DNA of 64,000 nucleotides from Phytoactinopolyspora halotolerans (GTDB lineage Bacteria > Actinomycetota > Actinomycetes > Jiangellales > Jiangellaceae), in contig NZ_JAAGOA010000022.1 in NCBI RefSeq assembly GCF_010550675.1, positions 62,001 to 126,000 of the forward strand. The letters run 5' to 3'. A program made the position numbers and the translations under genes. Numbering within the stretch: position 1 is the stretch's first letter; the number at the start of each line of letters is the position of its first letter. Positions 27,344 through 37,021 of the stretch are shown one piece after another. The notes below the pieces were generated by a model that had not been told where the DNA came from, did not search any database, and was given only the letters and a program-made list of their open reading frames with translations.

Positions 27344-27391
27344 GCGCGGTCGCACCGCCCCGGCCCTGGACGTGAGCGATAACCGGTCCGG

Positions 27392-27550
27392 CTACGCCTT
27401 ATGCGCCTTGCGCCTGATCCAACCGATGATCGCCGTGGCAACGAACAGGACAACTCCGATCACACCAAGCCAGAGGATGCCTTCGATCGCGAACCCGACG
27501 ATCGACAGGACCAGCCAGATGGCCAGTAGCACGATCACCAGAATCAACAT
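27392..27550 (-). CDS. Small hydrophobic membrane protein (52 aa)
   Basis: Translation from the ATG at 27550 gives a protein that is almost all hydrophobic (MLILVIVLLAIWLVL at the start, LWLGVIGVVLFVATAIIGW later) and ends RRKAHKA. This two-span layout with a basic tail matches the short hydrophobic proteins common in actinomycetes. It stands alone between the tRNA and the response regulator. Function unknown. Confidence 0.7.
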   Translation of the reverse strand: MLILVIVLLAIWLVLSIVGFAIEGILWLGVIGVVLFVATAIIGWIRRKAHKA

Positions 27551-27776
27551 TCTTCAACTCTACGCTCCCCACCAGGCCGTGTGCCCGGGAAAGTCGATGA
27601 CGACGTCCCGCTGACAGGTGAAGGGCTGGGTCGCTGCGGTCGGCTGACGCGGTCTCGCCGGAGCGATTCCCGCGCCTACCTGACAGCCCAGCACGGGCCC
27701 AGCAGGACGCGATGCCGCACCCCGCAGGGCTATCAATGCACCTGAGCACCTTCAGCACGTGTTCCTAGCCGTATCA

Positions 27777-28466
27777 TCACGCCTGCTCGGCACCGCGCTC
27801 AGGCGCAGCGCTTACCAGACCGGTCTGGTAAGCGATGACGACGAGTTGCGCACGGTCGCGCGCCTGCAGTTTTGTCATGGCGCGCTGGACGTGGGCGCGG
27901 ACCGTGAAAGGGCTGAGGTACATCCGATCCGCGATCTCGAGGTTGGACATGCCGGTCGCGACCAGGGCGACCATCTCGCGCTCGCGCGGAGTCAACGCGG
28001 CGAGCTGCCCGGACTGGGGCGGTTGAGTCTGGGCTGGTGTGGCGAGGAAACGGGCGACCAGTGAACGGGTCGCGGTTGGCGACAGCAGGGTGTCGCCGTC
28101 GGCGATCGTGCGGACGGCGTTCAGCAGGTCTTGAGCGTCGATTCCCTTGCCGATGAAGCCGCTCGCTCCTGCGCGTAGGGCTTGGGCGATGTACTCGTCG
28201 GTTTCGTACGTGGTGAGTATCAGTACGCGGCAGGCGCGTAGGTCCGGATCGGCGCAGATTTCCGCGGTGGCGGTGAGGCCGTCCATTCCGGGCATCTGGA
28301 TGTCCATGACTATCACGTCCGGGCGCAGCTCACGGGTCAGTGCTACCGCCTGTGTGCCATCGCCTGCCTCCCCGACCACGGTGATGTCGTCTGAGCTGTT
28401 GAGAAGAGTACTGAAGGCGCCGCGCAACAGCGCCTGATCGTCAACGAGCAATACCCGGAGCGTCAT
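27777..28466 (-). CDS. LuxR-family (NarL-type) response regulator
   Basis: This 229-residue regulator has a receiver domain (VLLVDDQALLRGAF; phosphorylated Asp in DVIVMDIQMPGMDG; switch Thr in ILTTYE) and a C-terminal LuxR helix-turn-helix (LTPREREMVALVATGMSNLEIADRM). The ATG at 28466 overlaps the histidine kinase gene by 26 bases, so the two form a unit. The divergent MacB-type exporter at 29985 is the likely target, as in many actinobacterial loci. Confidence 0.94.
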   Translation of the reverse strand: MTLRVLLVDDQALLRGAFSTLLNSSDDITVVGEAGDGTQAVALTRELRPDVIVMDIQMPGMDGLTATAEICADPDLRACRVLILTTYETDEYIAQALRAGASGFIGKGIDAQDLLNAVRTIADGDTLLSPTATRSLVARFLATPAQTQPPQSGQLAALTPREREMVALVATGMSNLEIADRMYLSPFTVRAHVQRAMTKLQARDRAQLVVIAYQTGLVSAAPERGAEQA

Positions 28467-29742
28467 ATTCTGTCCTCGGCCTCGGTCCTGGTCTTCTGGC
28501 CGTCGTCGATCGTGTCGTGGTCCCGCCGTGGGTTGCCTCGTCGTCCGCCTCGGCTGCACTCGTGGAGGCGCCCAGGGGGAGCTGCGCCGCGACCAGGAAG
28601 CCGCCCTCGGCGCGTGCACCGGCGGTCAGGGTCCCACCCACTGCCGCGGCCCGTTCACGCATTCCGATCAGACCGTAGCCCGCAGGGCGATCCGGTGACG
28701 TTCGGGGGCCTCCGCCGTCGTCGCTCACCGTGATGCTCACGTACTCGCGGCTCCAGGTCACGTGCACCTGCGCGTGGCTGGTTGCGGCGTGCTTGGTCAC
28801 GTTGGTCAGCGCTTCTTGGATGATGCGGTAGGCCGTGAGATCCACGGCCGGCGGAAGCGCTCTGGCCGCGCCGTCCTCGAACATCGACACGTCCAGGCCT
28901 GCCCGGCCGAAGGTGCTCAGCAGAGCAGGGAGTTGAGACAGTCCGGGCGCCGGATCGGTGGACGCGGATTCGTCGTCGGCCTGACGTAGCAGGCCTACAG
29001 TGGCGCGCAACTCGTCGAGAGCATGGCGGGTGGTCTTGACCAATTCCTCTATGTTCGTGCGGGTCTGCCCAGGGTCAGTGTCGAAGAGGTGCGCGGCGAC
29101 GCTGGCCTGGGCGTTGGCCAGGGTGATCTGGTGGGCCACCAGATCGTGCAGCTCGCGGGCGATACGGACCCGTTCCTCAGCCACCTTCTGGCGCGCCTGG
29201 CTGTCCCGGCTCTCCTCGGCGCGACGCGCTCGTTCCTCGACGAGCGCCAGGTAGGCCCGCCGATGACGTGCCGAGCGACCGAACACGGCAGCGACGAGCG
29301 GCGACGCTGCCACGGTCACGAGCCTGCTGGTGTCCTCCCACGAGAAGCCGGCCTCGAAGAACGGCGTGAAGGCCACCAGCAGCGCAGTGGAAGGGAGCAG
29401 GACGGCGACCGCCACCGGCCCTCCAGTACATCCTGCAAGCGTGTAAGCACTGATGACGGCGGGGGCGACGATGAGCGGGGTCGGCAGCAGACCCAAGGGC
29501 GCCACCAGCATGCCGCACATGGCCGTGGCGATCATCGTGGCGACGGGTGCACGGTGCCGCGCCGGCAGCATCGCCGAAGATATCGCGGCGATGACGTAGG
29601 CCGGTGCCGGCGGAGCCGCCAACGTGTCGTCGGCGTGCAGCGCGCCGCCGAGGAGGCAGAGCACGAACGCCACCGCGACGACCGTTCCCTCCCGCCACCA
29701 CGCGTCGCTCCGCAGCGCAGGTGCGGTGCCCCTACTCGCCAT
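28441..29742 (-). CDS. Sensor histidine kinase (NarL/DesK type)
   Basis: From the ATG at 29742 the protein is 433 residues. It has about five N-terminal membrane spans with almost no extracellular loop, then the HisKA_3 box (ERVRIARELHDLVAHQITL, phosphorylated His in ELHD) and an HATPase domain (NVTKHA, SDDGGGP, YGLIGMRERA). The short loops suggest sensing within the membrane. The start is uncertain; in-frame starts up to 135 bases upstream exist and none has a good ribosome-binding site. It should phosphorylate the regulator at 27777. Confidence 0.9.
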   Translation of the reverse strand: MASRGTAPALRSDAWWREGTVVAVAFVLCLLGGALHADDTLAAPPAPAYVIAAISSAMLPARHRAPVATMIATAMCGMLVAPLGLLPTPLIVAPAVISAYTLAGCTGGPVAVAVLLPSTALLVAFTPFFEAGFSWEDTSRLVTVAASPLVAAVFGRSARHRRAYLALVEERARRAEESRDSQARQKVAEERVRIARELHDLVAHQITLANAQASVAAHLFDTDPGQTRTNIEELVKTTRHALDELRATVGLLRQADDESASTDPAPGLSQLPALLSTFGRAGLDVSMFEDGAARALPPAVDLTAYRIIQEALTNVTKHAATSHAQVHVTWSREYVSITVSDDGGGPRTSPDRPAGYGLIGMRERAAAVGGTLTAGARAEGGFLVAAQLPLGASTSAAEADDEATHGGTTTRSTTARRPGPRPRTEYDAPGIAR

Positions 29743-29984
29743 GGCCGGCGTGGCCGACTGAGGGGTCTGCGCGCCACCACACACGGTCAGGGTACGCGAC
29801 GACCACGCTGCACACGGGGTCGTCGATGCAAAGTAGTGCATCTGCACCAGAAGCCGTGCTGCCTGGTCCGGCGGCACTGGAGCGAAGACGGTTTCAGCAG
29901 ACGATGTGCAGCTCAGCGCGGGACGACAGGCTGGTGAACGAATCGTCCGGCACCGGGCCGGACGACAAACGGCAGGAAGAGACG

Positions 29985-30782
29985 TTGAAGAAATCCGGAA
30001 AGACCACCGATGCCGTGCGACTGACGGCCGTCCGCAAGGTCTACGGCAAGCGCGACAGCCAGGTGGTGGCGTTGGACGGCGTCACGACCCGGTTCGACCG
30101 CGGAACGTTCACGGCGGTCATGGGGCCCTCAGGCTCCGGCAAGAGCACCTTGCTGCAATGCGCGGCCGGGCTCGACCAGCCGACGACGGGTTCGGTCATG
30201 CTCGAGGAGCACGAGCTCAGCGAGATGAACGAGACCGAGCTGACGGAGCTGCGACGGGACCGGATCGGCTTCGTCTTCCAGGCATTCAACTTGCTGCCGG
30301 TCCTGACCGTGCGGCAGAACGTGACGTTGCCGCTGCGGCTCGCCGGCAACAAGCCGGCCAGAGGACGCGTATCCAAGATTCTGGACCAGGTCGGTCTCGG
30401 CGAGCGCAGCCACCACCGCCCCTCGGAGCTGTCCGGCGGGCAGCAGCAGCGGGTCGCCATCGCCAGGGCGTTGATCAGCGATCCGGCCGTCGTCTTCGCT
30501 GACGAACCGACCGGTGCGCTGGACACCAGGACCGCACGCGACATCCTCGGACTACTGCGGCACGCCTCGCAGGCGGCCGGTCAGACGATCGTGATGGTGA
30601 CCCACGATCCAGTCGCGGCGTCGTACGCCGATCGCGTGCTCTTCCTCGCGGACGGACGTCTGGCCGGCGAGTTGGATTCGCCGACGCCCGAGTCTGTGGC
30701 CGAGCGGATGACCCACCTGGGCGCCTTCGACGACGACGGTCCTCTCCCGCGGCTGGAGCCGACACGAAAGGGGCAGCGCTGA
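29985..30782 (+). CDS. MacB/LolD-type ABC transporter ATP-binding protein
   Basis: This ATPase has Walker A (GPSGSGKST), Q-loop (FVFQAFNLLP), signature LSGGQQQRVAIARAL, Walker B (VVFADEPTGALD) and switch His (VTHDP), the pattern of the lipoprotein/macrolide-exporter subfamily. The TTG at 29985 (265 residues) is preceded by AGGAAGAG at good spacing; a GTG at 29934 would add 17 residues. The stop overlaps the permease start (TGATG). It is divergent from the two-component system. Confidence 0.93.
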   Translation: MKKSGKTTDAVRLTAVRKVYGKRDSQVVALDGVTTRFDRGTFTAVMGPSGSGKSTLLQCAAGLDQPTTGSVMLEEHELSEMNETELTELRRDRIGFVFQAFNLLPVLTVRQNVTLPLRLAGNKPARGRVSKILDQVGLGERSHHRPSELSGGQQQRVAIARALISDPAVVFADEPTGALDTRTARDILGLLRHASQAAGQTIVMVTHDPVAASYADRVLFLADGRLAGELDSPTPESVAERMTHLGAFDDDGPLPRLEPTRKGQR

Positions 30783-33034
30783 TGTTGCAGCTTGCATTGC
30801 GTACCTTGCGGTTCCGCGCAGGCATATTCGTGGCGGCCTTCATCGCCATGTTCTTCGCGACAGCCATCATGATGGCCTGTGGCGGCCTGATCGAGACCGG
30901 CATCCGCACGGCCGTTCCGCCGGAACAGACGGCCTCGGCCGACATCGTCATCGCCGGCGACCAGGAGTACCACGATTCCGGCGGCGACCCGGATGAGCCC
31001 CCGATCCTGCCCGAGCGGGTCCGCATCGACGCCGGGCTGGCGGACACGATCGCGGCGCTGCCGGGAGTGCACCAGATCGAGACCTTCGTCTTCGAGGGCG
31101 ATCCACCTGCGGGTACGGTCGACGCGATCGGCGTGCAGGCCGAGCCTGGGGTGGACGTCGGCGAGCTCCGGGAGCGAATCGACGCCGAACTGGACAGCAG
31201 AACTATCACTCTGGTCGGTGACGAACGAGGCCGGGCCGAACTGCGCGAGGCCATGGAGAGCGGTGTCACCGTGATGGCCCTGGCAGGAGTGTTCACCGCC
31301 TTCGCGATTCTGGTGTCGGTCTTCGGGGTCGCTTCCATGCTCGCCCTCTCGATCATCCAGCGTCAGCGAGACCTGGCGTTGCTGCGGGCCGTGGGAGCCA
31401 CGCCACGTCAGCTTCGCCGGCTGATCCTCCGCGAGACGCTCTTGCTGTCCTTGCTCGCCACCGCTCTGGCGTGCATCCCAGGCCGGTTCCTGGGCGGGTT
31501 CGTGTTCGATCGGCTGGTCGCACAAGGAATCGCCGCAGATGGTGTGGTCTTCCACCAGGGCTGGATCCCGACCGTGGCCGCGATGGTCGTGGCGATCCTC
31601 GCGGCCGTGGCCGGCGCCCAGGGTGCCGGACGGAGAGCATCGCGCATCAAGCCGACCCAGGCGCTCGCGGAAGTCTCCGTCGAAGGCAAGATGATCGGGG
31701 CAGGACGGCTGCTCCTGGCGATGATCGTCCTCGCCGGTGGAACCGCGTTGACCCTGGTGACCATCGTCGTGATGAGCGGACCGCTCACACCCGCCACCGG
31801 TGCACCTGCCGTGATCCTGCTCGCCATCGGGTTCGCCCTGCTGGCGCCCGTGCTGACGAAGGTCACGACATTCATGGTGCAATGGCCCGTACGCGCCGTC
31901 GGCGGTGCGACCGGCGAGCTCGCCGTGCTCAACGCACGCGGCCGCAGCGGCCGGATGGCGGCCGTGATGGGCCCGGTCATCCTCCTCACCACGGTCTCGA
32001 CCGGCATGTTGTATCTGCAGACCACGAACGACGAGGCCGACCGGCAGAGCTTCGCCGAGAACCTTGTCGCCGACGCCGTGGTGACCACGGAGGATGACTT
32101 CGACCCACACCTGGTCGAGCAGCTCAGCAACCTGCCCGGCATCGCCGGTGCCTCGGAGTACGTCGCGAGTGTCGGCTTCATCGAGGACCCGCCGGACAGC
32201 TCGCCGATGAACGAAGGCTGGACCCTCCAAGGCGTCACCGCCGAAGGCGCTGAGGCCACCACACCCGTCGAGGTCACCGCGGGTAGTCTCTCCGACCTCC
32301 ACGCGGACACCATCGCCATCGAGGACCAGCACGGCGACAAGCTCGGCGTCGACATCGGCGACACGATCACGCTGCGCATGGGGGACAACACCGCTCGCGA
32401 CGTGCAGGTGGCCGCCCTGTTCTCCGCCCCGGAGGACTACTCCACCCTGCTGCTTCCCGCCGACACCCTGGCCGCCCACACCACGGCGGGAACGGCCACC
32501 CGCATCCTGGTCACGTTCGACGAGAACGCCGACCCGGAACAGCTGGTGGCAGATCTGGAGAGGGTCACAGCTGGAGCGGACGGAATGGCAGTGACCGGCC
32601 GCGACGTCCTTCTCGAGGAGTACGACGACCAGAAGCAGACCGCTACCCTCGCGATCTACATCATGGTGCTCATGATCGCCGGGTACGCGGCCATCACAGT
32701 GATCAACACCCTCGCGTCGAGCATGCTGGCGCGCAGACGGGAGTTCGGGCTGCAACGCCTCGCGGGATCGACCCGTGGCCAGGTGATGCGGATGGTGGGT
32801 CTGGAGGGTGCGATCGTCTCCGTCAGCGGCGTGCTCCTCGGCACCGCTGCCGCGGCCGCCATCCTCGTGCCCGTCAGCATCAAGCGTCTCGACTCCGTCC
32901 TACCCGCCGGATCCCCGTGGATCTATGCGTCGATGGCCGCTCTGACGATCCTGCTCACGCTCGGGGCGATGCTCTTGCCCGCATGGCGTGTGACGCGCGG
33001 CCGACCGGCCGAGGCAGCACTCGCTATCGAGTAG
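30782..33034 (+). CDS. FtsX-like ABC transporter permease
   Basis: This 750-residue protein has an N-terminal membrane span, a large extracytoplasmic part and two FtsX/MacB-type membrane domains. The motif QRQRDLALLRAVGATPRQLRRLI follows the first and ARRREFGLQRLAGSTRGQVMRMV the second. This is the usual layout of exporters controlled by a neighbouring two-component system. It partners the ATPase just upstream. A strong terminator follows. The substrate, possibly an antimicrobial peptide or lipoprotein, is not evident. Confidence 0.93.
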   Translation: MLQLALRTLRFRAGIFVAAFIAMFFATAIMMACGGLIETGIRTAVPPEQTASADIVIAGDQEYHDSGGDPDEPPILPERVRIDAGLADTIAALPGVHQIETFVFEGDPPAGTVDAIGVQAEPGVDVGELRERIDAELDSRTITLVGDERGRAELREAMESGVTVMALAGVFTAFAILVSVFGVASMLALSIIQRQRDLALLRAVGATPRQLRRLILRETLLLSLLATALACIPGRFLGGFVFDRLVAQGIAADGVVFHQGWIPTVAAMVVAILAAVAGAQGAGRRASRIKPTQALAEVSVEGKMIGAGRLLLAMIVLAGGTALTLVTIVVMSGPLTPATGAPAVILLAIGFALLAPVLTKVTTFMVQWPVRAVGGATGELAVLNARGRSGRMAAVMGPVILLTTVSTGMLYLQTTNDEADRQSFAENLVADAVVTTEDDFDPHLVEQLSNLPGIAGASEYVASVGFIEDPPDSSPMNEGWTLQGVTAEGAEATTPVEVTAGSLSDLHADTIAIEDQHGDKLGVDIGDTITLRMGDNTARDVQVAALFSAPEDYSTLLLPADTLAAHTTAGTATRILVTFDENADPEQLVADLERVTAGADGMAVTGRDVLLEEYDDQKQTATLAIYIMVLMIAGYAAITVINTLASSMLARRREFGLQRLAGSTRGQVMRMVGLEGAIVSVSGVLLGTAAAAAILVPVSIKRLDSVLPAGSPWIYASMAALTILLTLGAMLLPAWRVTRGRPAEAALAIE

Positions 33035-33046
33035 CCTCGGCGCCGG

Positions 33047-33082
33047 ATCTCCCGACGGATCGGCTCCATTCCGTCGGGAGAT
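33047..33082 (+). terminator. Terminator after the FtsX-type permease
   Basis: ATCTCCCGACGGA (33047-33059) and TCCGTCGGGAGAT (33070-33082) form a perfect 13-base stem with a 10-base loop, 12 bases after the permease stop. Confidence 0.85.
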
Positions 33083-33242
33083 TCCGCTCTGACTGCGATC
33101 GCGGCTTCGACCGCCGAGCCGCCCGCGTGTGGCCCGTCGCGCATGCGGCAACGGTTCACCAGCGCTTTCACTGGCTTGATGGTTCTTTTGTTAGGCTAGG
33201 TGCACAGCTGGCGGTACCATATCCGCCGAATTGAGGACCACC

Positions 33243-33458
33243 ATGGGGACAGCAGGCATACGCCTGATTCGCGGTCTCGCCCCCAACGAGGTAGCCGACG
33301 ATCTCAAGCGGCTGCGCTGCCATGAACGGATATCGATCCACGTCGCGCCGGCCATCGAGCGCCGGCTGACCGTCCTCACGTCGATCAGCTCGGAAGACGA
33401 TCGGTCCGAGGGCGGCGCATTCGCCTCACCATCTGAGCACCCGCGGAGACCCACATGA
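33243..33458 (+). CDS. Small protein translationally coupled to a desaturase
   Basis: The frame from ATG 33243 encodes 71 residues and its stop overlaps the desaturase ATG as ATGA. GAGGACC precedes the start. The product has a mixed composition (GLAPNEVADDLKRL, APAIERRLTVLTSI) with no membrane span or known domain. The coupling suggests it is translated and sets desaturase translation, or is a partner of it. I do not recognise it. Confidence 0.5.
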   Translation: MGTAGIRLIRGLAPNEVADDLKRLRCHERISIHVAPAIERRLTVLTSISSEDDRSEGGAFASPSEHPRRPT

Positions 33459-34543
33459 GCCCCACGTCACCGAAACTGACCAGCCCAGAAGACACGCGTA
33501 TTCCACGCCGTACTCGGTACGTGAGCTCGTACACCGAACTGTCCCGCCAAGTCCAGGACGCCGGGCTGCTCCGGCGGCGCTACGGCTACTACTGGACCAA
33601 GATCATCACCACCGTGGCCGCGTTCGCCGGCATCTGGGTGGCGTTCGGATTCCTCGGCAACTCCTGGTTCCAGCTTCTCCTCGCCGCGGGACTGGGCGCC
33701 GTTCTCGCCCAGATCAGCTTTCTCGGCCACGACAGCGCTCACCGGCAGATCTTCACCTCCCACCGGTGGAACGACTGGATGTCCCGGGTGTTGTCCGGCC
33801 TGTTCGCGGGGCTCAGCCACGGCTGGTGGATGAACAAGCACAGCCGTCACCACGCCAATCCGAACAAGGAAGGCGCGGACCCTGACATCGGGCCCAGCGC
33901 GTTCGCCTTCACCCCCGCCATCGCCCAGAGCCGGCGCGGGCTGGCCGCTCGCCTCACCCGCTGGCAGGGCTACTTCTTCCCGCTCATCCTGCTCGTCGGA
34001 CTCGCGCTCCACATCGCGAGCGTCCGCACACTCGTGCACCGGAAGCAGCTCAAGCACCGCTGGTGGGAAGTCGCGTTCATCACCGGCCGATTCGGCGGGT
34101 ACATCACCGTTCTCTTCCTCGTCCTGCCGCCGGGCAAGGCGGCGGCCTTCGTCGGTGTCCAGATGGCGCTGTTCGGTCTCCTGCTCGGCGGCACCTTCAC
34201 CACCAACCATGTCGGCATGCCCATCGTCCCGCCCGACATGAAGATCGACTTCATGCGACGACAGGTGCTGATGTCCCGCAACATCACCGGAGGCAGGTTC
34301 ACCACCTTCGCCATGGGCGGACTCAATTACCAGGTGGAACACCACCTGTTCCCCAACATGCCCCGCCCCAACCTGCGCAAAGCGCAGTCCCTTGTTCGAG
34401 AGCATTGCGCCAAACACGACATCCGTTACACCGAAACCAGCTTCTTCGGCGCCTATCGGGCGATCATCCGTTACCTCAACACCGTCGAACACGCCACCAT
34501 GGATCCGTTCCGCTGTCCCCTGGTCGCCCAGTACCGCACGTGA
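33455..34543 (+). CDS. Membrane fatty acid desaturase
   Basis: This 362-residue protein has the three His boxes of membrane di-iron desaturases: HDSAH (92-96), HSRHH (129-133) and QVEHH (293-297), the last in the QxxHH form seen in acyl-lipid/front-end type enzymes. Membrane spans lie between the boxes. No cytochrome b5 domain is present, so a separate ferredoxin or reductase must supply electrons. It introduces a double bond into a lipid-linked or CoA-linked acyl chain; the position cannot be read. It is preceded by the coupled small gene. Confidence 0.93.
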   Translation: MSPTSPKLTSPEDTRIPRRTRYVSSYTELSRQVQDAGLLRRRYGYYWTKIITTVAAFAGIWVAFGFLGNSWFQLLLAAGLGAVLAQISFLGHDSAHRQIFTSHRWNDWMSRVLSGLFAGLSHGWWMNKHSRHHANPNKEGADPDIGPSAFAFTPAIAQSRRGLAARLTRWQGYFFPLILLVGLALHIASVRTLVHRKQLKHRWWEVAFITGRFGGYITVLFLVLPPGKAAAFVGVQMALFGLLLGGTFTTNHVGMPIVPPDMKIDFMRRQVLMSRNITGGRFTTFAMGGLNYQVEHHLFPNMPRPNLRKAQSLVREHCAKHDIRYTETSFFGAYRAIIRYLNTVEHATMDPFRCPLVAQYRT

Positions 34544-34747
34544 CGCTGGACGCACCCCGGACCGTCCCGTCGGCGTGGCGTCATTGAGTGCGTAGCGTTC
34601 CGGCGCATATCCGTACGCCTCCGAGACTGCCGCTCGTGGACCGTTCGTTCGCCGTTCACCACCCCCTTGCCTTCCGGACAACCCATGCCGCTTGGCTCAG
34701 CGCGGCGGGAATCGTCCCGTTTGTCGCACACATCAACGAGGGGGTAC

Positions 34748-36943
34748 ATGAGCGTGCGCAGATCAATCAGCGCGGGAATCGCCGTGGCCGGCATGGGTGG
34801 GCTCGTCTCACTGGTGGGCTCGGCCCTGCCGGCTCCGGCGCAGGAGCCGCCCGGCAGCGTGGTCATCAACGAGATCGAGTCGAGCGGCGGCGACCCTGGC
34901 GACTGGGTCGAACTGACGAACACCGGCAGTGACTCCGTCGACGTGGGCGGGTGGCTCATCCGCGACGAGAAGGACGACCACGTCTCCGTGATTCCGGACG
35001 GCACGGTGATCGAGGCCGGCGGCTACTACGTGCACGAGCGCGCCGAACTGGGTTTCGGCCTCGGCGGCGGAGACATGGTCCGCCTCTACACGCCCGAGGA
35101 AACCCTGGTCGACGCGTATGAGTGGCAGACGCACGCGCCCACCACGTACGGGCGTTGTCCGGACGGGACCGGTGAGTTCACGGCCACCACCTCCGTGACC
35201 AAGGGTGAGCCGAACGACTGCGACACGGCGGTGCGGATCAACGAGATCGAGTCCAGCGGCGGGAACCCGGACGACTGGGTGGAGCTGGTCAATCCGCGCG
35301 CCGAGGACGAAGATATCTCCGGCTTCGTGATCCGCGACGACGACGATTCGCACACCTGGATCGCGCCTGCCGGGACGTTCGTACCCGCCGGCGGACACCT
35401 GGTGGTCGAGAAGTCGGACCTCGGATTCGGCCTGGGCGGCGGGGATGCCGTGCGGTTCTTCTCGCCCGACGGTGAGCTGCTCGACTCCTACGCGTGGCAG
35501 TCCCACGCACCCACCACGTACGGTCGCTGCCCGGACGGGACGGGCGAGTTCGCCACCACAGCCGAGCCGACGAAGGCGGCCACCAACTCGTGCGCGGACG
35601 ACCCGCAACCACCGGCACCGTGGCCGGGCGGCTCCGACGTCGCCCCGGCCGACCAAGCCGAGACGTTCGACGGTGACCTCAGCGGCCTCGACTACGAGCC
35701 GACCGGTGACGCCGAGCCGGGCGTGCTGTGGGCCGTGGACAACGGCCGCGGCCTGCTGCACCGGCTGCTCTGGGACGGATCGGTGTGGACGCCGGACTCC
35801 TCGGACGGCTGGTCCGCCGGGAAGACACTGCGCTACGCCGACGGCGCCGGTACGCCCGACGCCGAGGGCGTCACGGTCACGGGCGACGGCAGCATCGTGG
35901 TCGGAACAGAACGCGACAACGACGCCGGCGGCACCAGCAACATGACGGTGCTGAAGTACCGCGCTGACGACGCCCAGACGACGCTGACCGCCGAGATGGA
36001 GTGGGATCTCACGTCTGACCTTCCCGCCACCGGCGCTAACGCGGGGATCGAGGCCGTCGAGTGGATCTCGGACAGCACGCTCGTCGAGCTGGGCTTCGTC
36101 GACGAGTCGACAGGTCAGCCGTACAACCCGCAGGATTACGCCGGGCACGGCGACGGTGTCCAGTTCATCGGCATCGAGGGTACCGGTCTGGTCTACGGCT
36201 ACGTGCTCATGGACGACGGCGGTTATCAGCGGGTAGCCGAGATCGAGCCGGGGCTGGGAGCGGTGATGGGCCTCGACTACGACGCGGACACGGCGACGCT
36301 CTGGGCCATCTGCGACGACGGCTGCGAGGGCCGCTCGTCGCTGCTACAGATCGGCGAGGACGGATCGTTCGTCGTCGTCGACCAGGTCGCCCGGCCGGAC
36401 GGCATGGCCAACCTGAACAACGAGGGCTTCACCACCACCCCGGTCGAGCTCTGCGTCGACGGCGTCCGCCCGGTGTACTGGGCCGACGACGGCGACACGG
36501 ACGGCCACTCGGTGCGCGCCGGCACGCTCGACTGCCCCGACATCTCCGAGCCGCCGGGCGGCGGAGACGAATCCGGAGACGACACGGGCGACGACGCTGG
36601 GAACGACACGGGCGACGACACCGGCGGCGGAAACGACGGCGGAGATGACGCTGGAGGCGGCGACGACGCAGGCAATGGCGACGAGACGGGCACAGACGGC
36701 GGCAGCGACGGAGGCGACGCGGGCTCCGACAGCGGTGGGCCGGATGGCACGGGCGACGACGGCAGTGGCGACGCCAACGGCGAATCCGGCACCGGTGACG
36801 CGTCGGGCGACAGCTTGCCCGACACCGGCGTCGGCGGCGCCGCCCTGCCCATCGCCGGCCTGGCGCTGGCGCTGATCGGTGGGACGCTCGTCGCCGGCGA
36901 CGCCATCCGCCGTCGCAGCGGCCTGGGCACCGAGTCGGTCTAG
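34748..36943 (+). CDS. Wall-anchored lamin-tail-domain protein (LPDTG)
   Basis: The 731-residue protein has a signal peptide (residues 1-32, cleavage near APAQ), then two lamin-tail domains with the repeated motifs NEIESSGG, DWVEL and THAPTTYGRCPDGTGEF. A middle domain (GVLWAVDNGRG, GIEAVEWISDSTLVELG) resembles the esterase-like/phytase propeller family. A Gly/Asp-rich linker of about 75 residues follows. The C-terminus has LPDTG, a hydrophobic span and an RRRSG tail, a sortase sorting signal. GAGGGGG precedes the ATG. It likely sits on the cell surface; the ligand is unknown. No sortase gene is in the window. Confidence 0.88.
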   Translation: MSVRRSISAGIAVAGMGGLVSLVGSALPAPAQEPPGSVVINEIESSGGDPGDWVELTNTGSDSVDVGGWLIRDEKDDHVSVIPDGTVIEAGGYYVHERAELGFGLGGGDMVRLYTPEETLVDAYEWQTHAPTTYGRCPDGTGEFTATTSVTKGEPNDCDTAVRINEIESSGGNPDDWVELVNPRAEDEDISGFVIRDDDDSHTWIAPAGTFVPAGGHLVVEKSDLGFGLGGGDAVRFFSPDGELLDSYAWQSHAPTTYGRCPDGTGEFATTAEPTKAATNSCADDPQPPAPWPGGSDVAPADQAETFDGDLSGLDYEPTGDAEPGVLWAVDNGRGLLHRLLWDGSVWTPDSSDGWSAGKTLRYADGAGTPDAEGVTVTGDGSIVVGTERDNDAGGTSNMTVLKYRADDAQTTLTAEMEWDLTSDLPATGANAGIEAVEWISDSTLVELGFVDESTGQPYNPQDYAGHGDGVQFIGIEGTGLVYGYVLMDDGGYQRVAEIEPGLGAVMGLDYDADTATLWAICDDGCEGRSSLLQIGEDGSFVVVDQVARPDGMANLNNEGFTTTPVELCVDGVRPVYWADDGDTDGHSVRAGTLDCPDISEPPGGGDESGDDTGDDAGNDTGDDTGGGNDGGDDAGGGDDAGNGDETGTDGGSDGGDAGSDSGGPDGTGDDGSGDANGESGTGDASGDSLPDTGVGGAALPIAGLALALIGGTLVAGDAIRRRSGLGTESV

Positions 36944-36967
36944 CGAACGCGCGACCCTAAGCCCGAC

Positions 36968-37000
36968 GCGCCCTGCCGGTCATGCTGCCCGGCAGGGCGC
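36968..37000. terminator. Bidirectional terminator between convergent genes
   Basis: GCGCCCTGCCGG (36968-36979) and CCGGCAGGGCGC (36989-37000) form a perfect 12-base stem with a 9-base loop, between the stops of two convergent genes. Confidence 0.85.
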
Positions 37001-37021
37001 CAGGGCACCCGAATCGATTCC

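Noticed and set aside
27023-27400. tRNA-Asn as an integration site for a mobile element
   Set aside because: No integrase, no repeat of the tRNA 3' end and no composition change beside it were seen.
30581-32755. A 724-codon minus-strand frame over the FtsX-type permease
   Set aside because: The plus strand encodes a clear two-domain permease; the opposite frame has no domain and a His/Gly/Arg-rich shadow composition.
33186-33204. Possible IdeR/DtxR iron box (TTGTTAGGCTAGG) before the small gene and desaturase
   Set aside because: Only about 12 of 19 consensus positions match and the right half-site is absent, so I do not call it.
36570-36800. Repetitive GGCGACGAC-type DNA that might look like a short repeat array or CRISPR
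   Set aside because: It is in frame and encodes the Gly/Asp-rich linker of the LPDTG protein; there are no equal-length repeats with unique spacers.
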